From Hallerella sp963629575 (lineage in GTDB: Bacteria; Fibrobacterota; Fibrobacteria; Fibrobacterales; Fibrobacteraceae): a stretch of 15,733 nucleotides of DNA. A program made the position numbers and the translations under genes. The notes below the pieces were generated by a model. That model searched no databases. It worked only from the letters and a program-made list of their open reading frames with translations, and was not told the DNA's origin. Shown here piece by piece: positions 12,765 to 15,733 of this stretch (positions are counted from its first letter, which is position 1; each line of letters opens with the position of its first letter). The stretch is taken from the NCBI GenBank assembly GCA_963629575.1, contig CAVGIM010000055.1:1-15733 (forward strand). Direction: 5' to 3'.

Positions 12765-14931
12765 GACTCTATTCCTTCTTTCTCTTTGTTCGGCGGCTGC
12801 GTTTGCCGCCAATTCCGCGATTATCACTCTGGAAATGCCGGTCGGAACAAGACAGCTCGGCATGGGCGAAACGGGGGTCGCCATTGCGGATGACGCCTCG
12901 GCGCTTTATTACAACCCGGCGGGACTCGCCTTTGGGCCGCTTGCGAACGAATGGGAACTTTCCTTTTCGCAAAAGTCGGACGCTATGCCTGCCTTCACGA
13001 AGCTTGCGGCAAAGAATCGTTCCGGTTTTTTCGAAAAGAGCGAAATCTGGGCGGGAACCAACAGCGGCATCTTGCACTACGATGGGGAACATTGGACAGA
13101 CTACCATGTCGTGACGCTCGAAGGGCAGGAAAAGATTCGGGACGCCGTCCGCATTTTTGCCGGGACGGAATCGGGACTCGACGAATATACGCGAAAGGTC
13201 AAGAAGTATAACGATGTCCAGAACGATGTGGATGAATCTTACCTACGCGATGTCAGGATTCCGTGGAACCTGGTCGTGGGCGACACGGTTACGGCGCTTT
13301 TGTACGAGGCGCGCACCGAAAAGCTTTGGGTCGGGACGCCGCGCGGGCTTTTTCGCTTTGACGGAAAGACCTGGAAAAATTACGAAACGGAGCTCGGGAA
13401 GCCTCGGATTGCCGCCCTGGCGAGCCAGGGGGCTACGCTCTGGATAGGAACGGACGACGGCCTCTTCTCTTACCGGAACGGCGTCGTGGAGCGAAAGGGC
13501 AAGGTTCTTCCCAGCCAACGGATAACGGCTCTCGCCTGGTCCGAATTCCGCGGGGAGCTTTATGTCGCGGCGGACGGTGCGGGCATTGCGAGGCTTGTCC
13601 CGAAAAAGGGTTCGGGGACGAAGGACCGCTGGAGCCTGTTCAACGAAGAGGACGGCCTCATGGACTTGCAGGCTTCGTCCCTGGTCGTCGATTCCGCGGG
13701 ACACGTCTGGGCTGCCCACCGGGGTGGACTTTCGCATTTTAACCTGCGCAAGTGGGAGCAGGTCAAGTTCGAAAGCAATACCGTGCACGACTTGGCGGTT
13801 GCGCGTGACGGGGCCATCTGGATTGCGACGGACAAGGGCGTTTGGCGGCATTTGCCCGACTATGCGACATCGTCCGGGAAAAAGGCGGAACTTGAACGCC
13901 GGCCTGAAGAACGCGGAAACCGGCAGGCGGAAGACGAGTGGGAACATTTTCATTCGGGAAACGGGCTGTCGTCGAATCGCGTCTGGGCGGTGCTGCCCCA
14001 GGCAAACGATGTCTGGTTCAGTACGGGAGCGGGAATCGAACGCTACAAGGATGCGGATTTCCAGCTGACCTTCTTTTACGAAAAGCTTCTTCCCGTCTTG
14101 AACATTCCGGACCTGTATCATCTCTTTGCCGGCATGACGATTCCTCTTGCGGAGTGGGGAACGCTTGGCGTTTCCGTGAACTTTGTCTCGTTTGGAGAAA
14201 CGGTCGTTTCGACGGATGCCGAAAGCGCGACGAATTCGAACAGCTCGGAAGTCGTCGGTGCGATCAGTTACGGCACCAAGCTCACTCCGAGGACTTCCAT
14301 CGGCTTGACGGTCAAGTTCTTCTATTCGGATTTGAGTTCCGGAGCCTCGACCGGCGGCGAGGATGCGACGACTTTCAGCTACGCGTTTGACGTGGGACTT
14401 CTCCGCAAGGACTTTCTTGTCCGCGACCTGAATGCGGCGATTGTTCTTGCGAACGTCGGTCCGAGCGTCTATTATACGGACAAGTCCGACCAGGACCCGA
14501 TTCCCTTGACGTGGAGGCTCGGGCTTTCCTACGAAATTTTGAACACGCTCGATCACCGCCTGATCATTGCCGGAGACTATAACCGGACCGTCGTCTATGA
14601 CGACGACAAGGGCGATCCGGAACCGTTCTACACGGCGATGTGGAAGAGCCTTGTCCACCCGGAACTCGGCGGTCATGGCGCAAAGCGCTTCAAGAACTCG
14701 CTTCTGCAGGGAATCTTCAATGTCGGCGCGGAATATACCTATTCCAATACGGTCGCCGTTCGGGCCGGTTACCTCTACGACAAGACCGGCAAGCGGAACG
14801 AAGTCGATCTGGGTCTAGGCGTCATGCTTTCCGATGTCCTCGAATTCGACATTGCGACGATCAAGGATGTCGGCGATAACGACGGTGTCCGCGACGGGCA
14901 GATGCGCTTTGGGATGATTTTCAAGTTCTGA
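12757..14931 (+). CDS. PorV/PorQ-like outer-membrane barrel with an inserted beta-propeller
   Basis: 724 aa from a TTG start. That start gives a clean signal peptide (RKTLFLLSLCSAAAFAA) and has GGAG 5 nt upstream, whereas the in-frame ATG at 12724 would place 11 unrelated residues in front. Residues 28-60 (VGTRQLGMGETGVAIADDAS, then LYYNPAGLAF) match the N-terminus of PorV/UPF0164-type barrels. Residues about 90-435 are an insertion of two-component-regulator-type propeller repeats: W-x-G/A-T or related motifs start near 97, 133, 190, 228, 268, 317, 354 and 419 (for example LWVGTPRGLFRFDG, LWIGTDDGLFSY). From about 435 to the end the sequence returns to amphipathic strands typical of a barrel, ending MRFGMIFKF with the usual terminal Phe. 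PorV proteins are normally about half this length and serve type IX secretion in Bacteroidota; a role here is inference. The stop overlaps queH (TGATG). Confidence 0.82.
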   Translation: MRKTLFLLSLCSAAAFAANSAIITLEMPVGTRQLGMGETGVAIADDASALYYNPAGLAFGPLANEWELSFSQKSDAMPAFTKLAAKNRSGFFEKSEIWAGTNSGILHYDGEHWTDYHVVTLEGQEKIRDAVRIFAGTESGLDEYTRKVKKYNDVQNDVDESYLRDVRIPWNLVVGDTVTALLYEARTEKLWVGTPRGLFRFDGKTWKNYETELGKPRIAALASQGATLWIGTDDGLFSYRNGVVERKGKVLPSQRITALAWSEFRGELYVAADGAGIARLVPKKGSGTKDRWSLFNEEDGLMDLQASSLVVDSAGHVWAAHRGGLSHFNLRKWEQVKFESNTVHDLAVARDGAIWIATDKGVWRHLPDYATSSGKKAELERRPEERGNRQAEDEWEHFHSGNGLSSNRVWAVLPQANDVWFSTGAGIERYKDADFQLTFFYEKLLPVLNIPDLYHLFAGMTIPLAEWGTLGVSVNFVSFGETVVSTDAESATNSNSSEVVGAISYGTKLTPRTSIGLTVKFFYSDLSSGASTGGEDATTFSYAFDVGLLRKDFLVRDLNAAIVLANVGPSVYYTDKSDQDPIPLTWRLGLSYEILNTLDHRLIIAGDYNRTVVYDDDKGDPEPFYTAMWKSLVHPELGGHGAKRFKNSLLQGIFNVGAEYTYSNTVAVRAGYLYDKTGKRNEVDLGLGVMLSDVLEFDIATIKDVGDNDGVRDGQMRFGMIFKF

Positions 14932-15557
14932 TGCCGCAGACGGTCAATTACCAGCGACTGCTCGATGACATTATCCGCCGACTGGAAAAAAGCGGCGACG
15001 TGCCGACTCTTTTGCTGCATTGCTGCTGTGCACCGTGTTCAAGCTATGTACTGGAATATCTTTCGAACTATTTTCGGATTACGACGTTCTACTACAACCC
15101 GAACATCTTTCCGCAAGAGGAGTATGCGCACCGTGTCGCGGAACTCAAGCGCTTTGTCTCGGAGTTTCCGACGAAATATCCGGTGAATTTTGTCGAGGGC
15201 GCCTACGAACCGAAGCGATTTTACGAGACGATCAAGGGGCTTGAGCGGGAAAGGGAAGGCGGAGAGCGTTGCCGGAAATGCTTTGAACTTCGATTGGGCG
15301 AGGCGGCGAAAATCGCCAGGGAGCTCGGATGCGACTATTTCACGACGACGCTTTCGATAAGCCCGATGAAGGATGCGACGCTTCTCAACCAGATCGGCGA
15401 AGCGATGGGCGAAAAATATGGAGTCAGACACTTGCCGTCGAACTTCAAGCGCAAGGGAGGCTTCTTGCGTTCTACCGAGCTTTCTCGCGAATACGGGCTT
15501 TACAGACAGAATTTTTGCGGTTGCGTCTATAGCCGAAGCGTAGGGGAAAAAAACTAG
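14931..15557 (+). CDS. queH: Epoxyqueuosine reductase QueH (DUF208)
   Basis: 208 aa cytoplasmic metalloenzyme that performs the last step of queuosine tRNA modification, reducing epoxyqueuosine at the wobble position of GUN-anticodon tRNAs. It is unrelated to the cobalamin-dependent QueG. Signature cysteines are present: LLHCCCAPCSSYVLEYL (Cys31, 32, 33, 36), GGERCRKCFELRL (Cys114, 117) and YRQNFCGCVYSR (Cys196, 198). These match the ligands of the iron-sulphur cluster and second metal in this family. YYNPNIFPQEEYAHRVAEL is also characteristic. The start overlaps the preceding stop by one base (TGATG) and has no clear Shine-Dalgarno, so translation likely depends on reinitiation after the PorV-like gene. 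No functional link to that gene is evident. Confidence 0.96.
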   Translation: MPQTVNYQRLLDDIIRRLEKSGDVPTLLLHCCCAPCSSYVLEYLSNYFRITTFYYNPNIFPQEEYAHRVAELKRFVSEFPTKYPVNFVEGAYEPKRFYETIKGLEREREGGERCRKCFELRLGEAAKIARELGCDYFTTTLSISPMKDATLLNQIGEAMGEKYGVRHLPSNFKRKGGFLRSTELSREYGLYRQNFCGCVYSRSVGEKN

Positions 15558-15612
15558 AGCCGCGAAGGCCAAGGTCCCCCTTCCTTGCATCCACCCCTAG
15601 GCCACGCGGTGC

Positions 15613-15733
15613 CAGAGCTTAGTTAGCAGAGCTTAGAGCTTAGAAAAGCAGAGCGGGCTTTTTACTTTTTGCCGAAAGGCTTTTGACGTTTCACGTCTAG
15701 GCTTTTTTTCGCGAAGCGAACTGTTTCCGCCTG
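15613..15733 (+). repeat. Intergenic mosaic repeat, right copy (3' of queH, runs off window end)
   Basis: The order is CAGAGCTTAG (15613-15622), CTTAGAG heptamers (to about 15645), GCGGGCTTTTT, a T-rich spacer, GCCGAAAGGC (15671-15680) and TTTT. Next come a GACGT-TTC-ACGTC hairpin (15685-15697), a T7 run, a TTCGC-GAA-GCGAA hairpin (15708-15720) and CTGTTTCCGCCTG (15721-15733). It aligns block by block with the minus strand of 198-100, with the GACGT hairpin as the main extra module. It begins about 55 nt after the queH stop. The 15558-15612 stretch before it shows nothing recognisable. Confidence 0.8.
15671..15684 (+). terminator. Possible weak intrinsic terminator of the queH unit
   Basis: GCCGAAAGGC (3-bp GC stem, GAAA loop) is followed by TTTT. 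A 5-bp hairpin at 15685-15697 and a T7 run at 15703-15709 follow closely and may contribute. No stronger terminator was found after queH in the window. Confidence 0.35.

Noticed and set aside
13243..14676. Long minus-strand open frame (477 codons) opposite the PorV-like gene
   Set aside because: The translation is Arg/Val-rich with no motif or signal. The plus strand shows clear propeller and barrel motifs; the openness comes from codon bias that avoids TTA, CTA and TCA on the coding strand.
100..15733. The inverted repeat pair as ends of a composite transposon
   Set aside because: The copies are non-coding with no transposase, the enclosed genes are housekeeping and envelope genes, and the orientation is explained by both copies following gene 3' ends.

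Overview
The window looks like chromosomal DNA from a Gram-negative, diderm bacterium of moderately high GC content. Several proteins point that way: signal-peptide proteins, a PBP4-type murein enzyme, a PorV-like outer-membrane barrel and a Wzc-type polysaccharide copolymerase. The combination of a PorV-family barrel carrying a propeller, QueH instead of QueG, a FatA-like acyl-ACP thioesterase, and intergenic CTCTAAG heptamers suggests Fibrobacterota (Fibrobacter-like). That assignment is inference from gene content, not from a marker gene. Coding density is very high, and no mobile element, CRISPR array, tRNA or rRNA was seen.

Layout. 1-57 holds the last codons of a rightward gene. 58-207 is an intergenic repeat at the 3' end of a leftward operon. 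That operon is aroA-dacB (3701 back to 208), in which dacB is a PBP4 DD-peptidase fused to a second Cys/His peptidoglycan hydrolase domain. 3740-4489 is a divergent acyl-ACP thioesterase. 4523-7018 is rfbA-rfbB-rfbC (dTDP-glucose to dTDP-4-keto-6-deoxy-sugar and its 3,5-epimer; rfbD is absent). 7044-10913 is a low-molecular-weight tyrosine phosphatase, a Wzc-like copolymerase and a bifunctional manC. A strong bidirectional terminator separates manC from a convergent, exported triple-FKBP prolyl isomerase (12128 back to 10974). 12192-15557 is a three-gene overlapping unit: a small membrane-anchored protein of unknown function, a PorV-like barrel with an inserted beta-propeller, and queH. 15613-15733 is a second copy of the intergenic repeat, inverted relative to the first but in the same sense with respect to the gene it follows.

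How it fits together. Most genes serve the cell envelope: nucleotide-sugar supply (dTDP-deoxyhexose and GDP-mannose), chain-length control or export of a polysaccharide, peptidoglycan trimming, periplasmic folding and an outer-membrane protein. aroA, the thioesterase and queH are housekeeping passengers.

Most notable signals. (1) Wzc has lost the Walker A lysine and the C-terminal tyrosine cluster, although a cognate-type phosphatase gene sits directly upstream. (2) A propeller of about eight blade-like repeats lies inside a PorV-type barrel. (3) dacB is a DD-peptidase/DUF1460 fusion. (4) Three genes (aroA, rfbA, wzb) have a TAnnTTT box exactly 5 nt before the ATG and no Shine-Dalgarno, predicting leaderless mRNAs. 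(5) A mosaic of mini-hairpins and heptamers recurs at both window ends.
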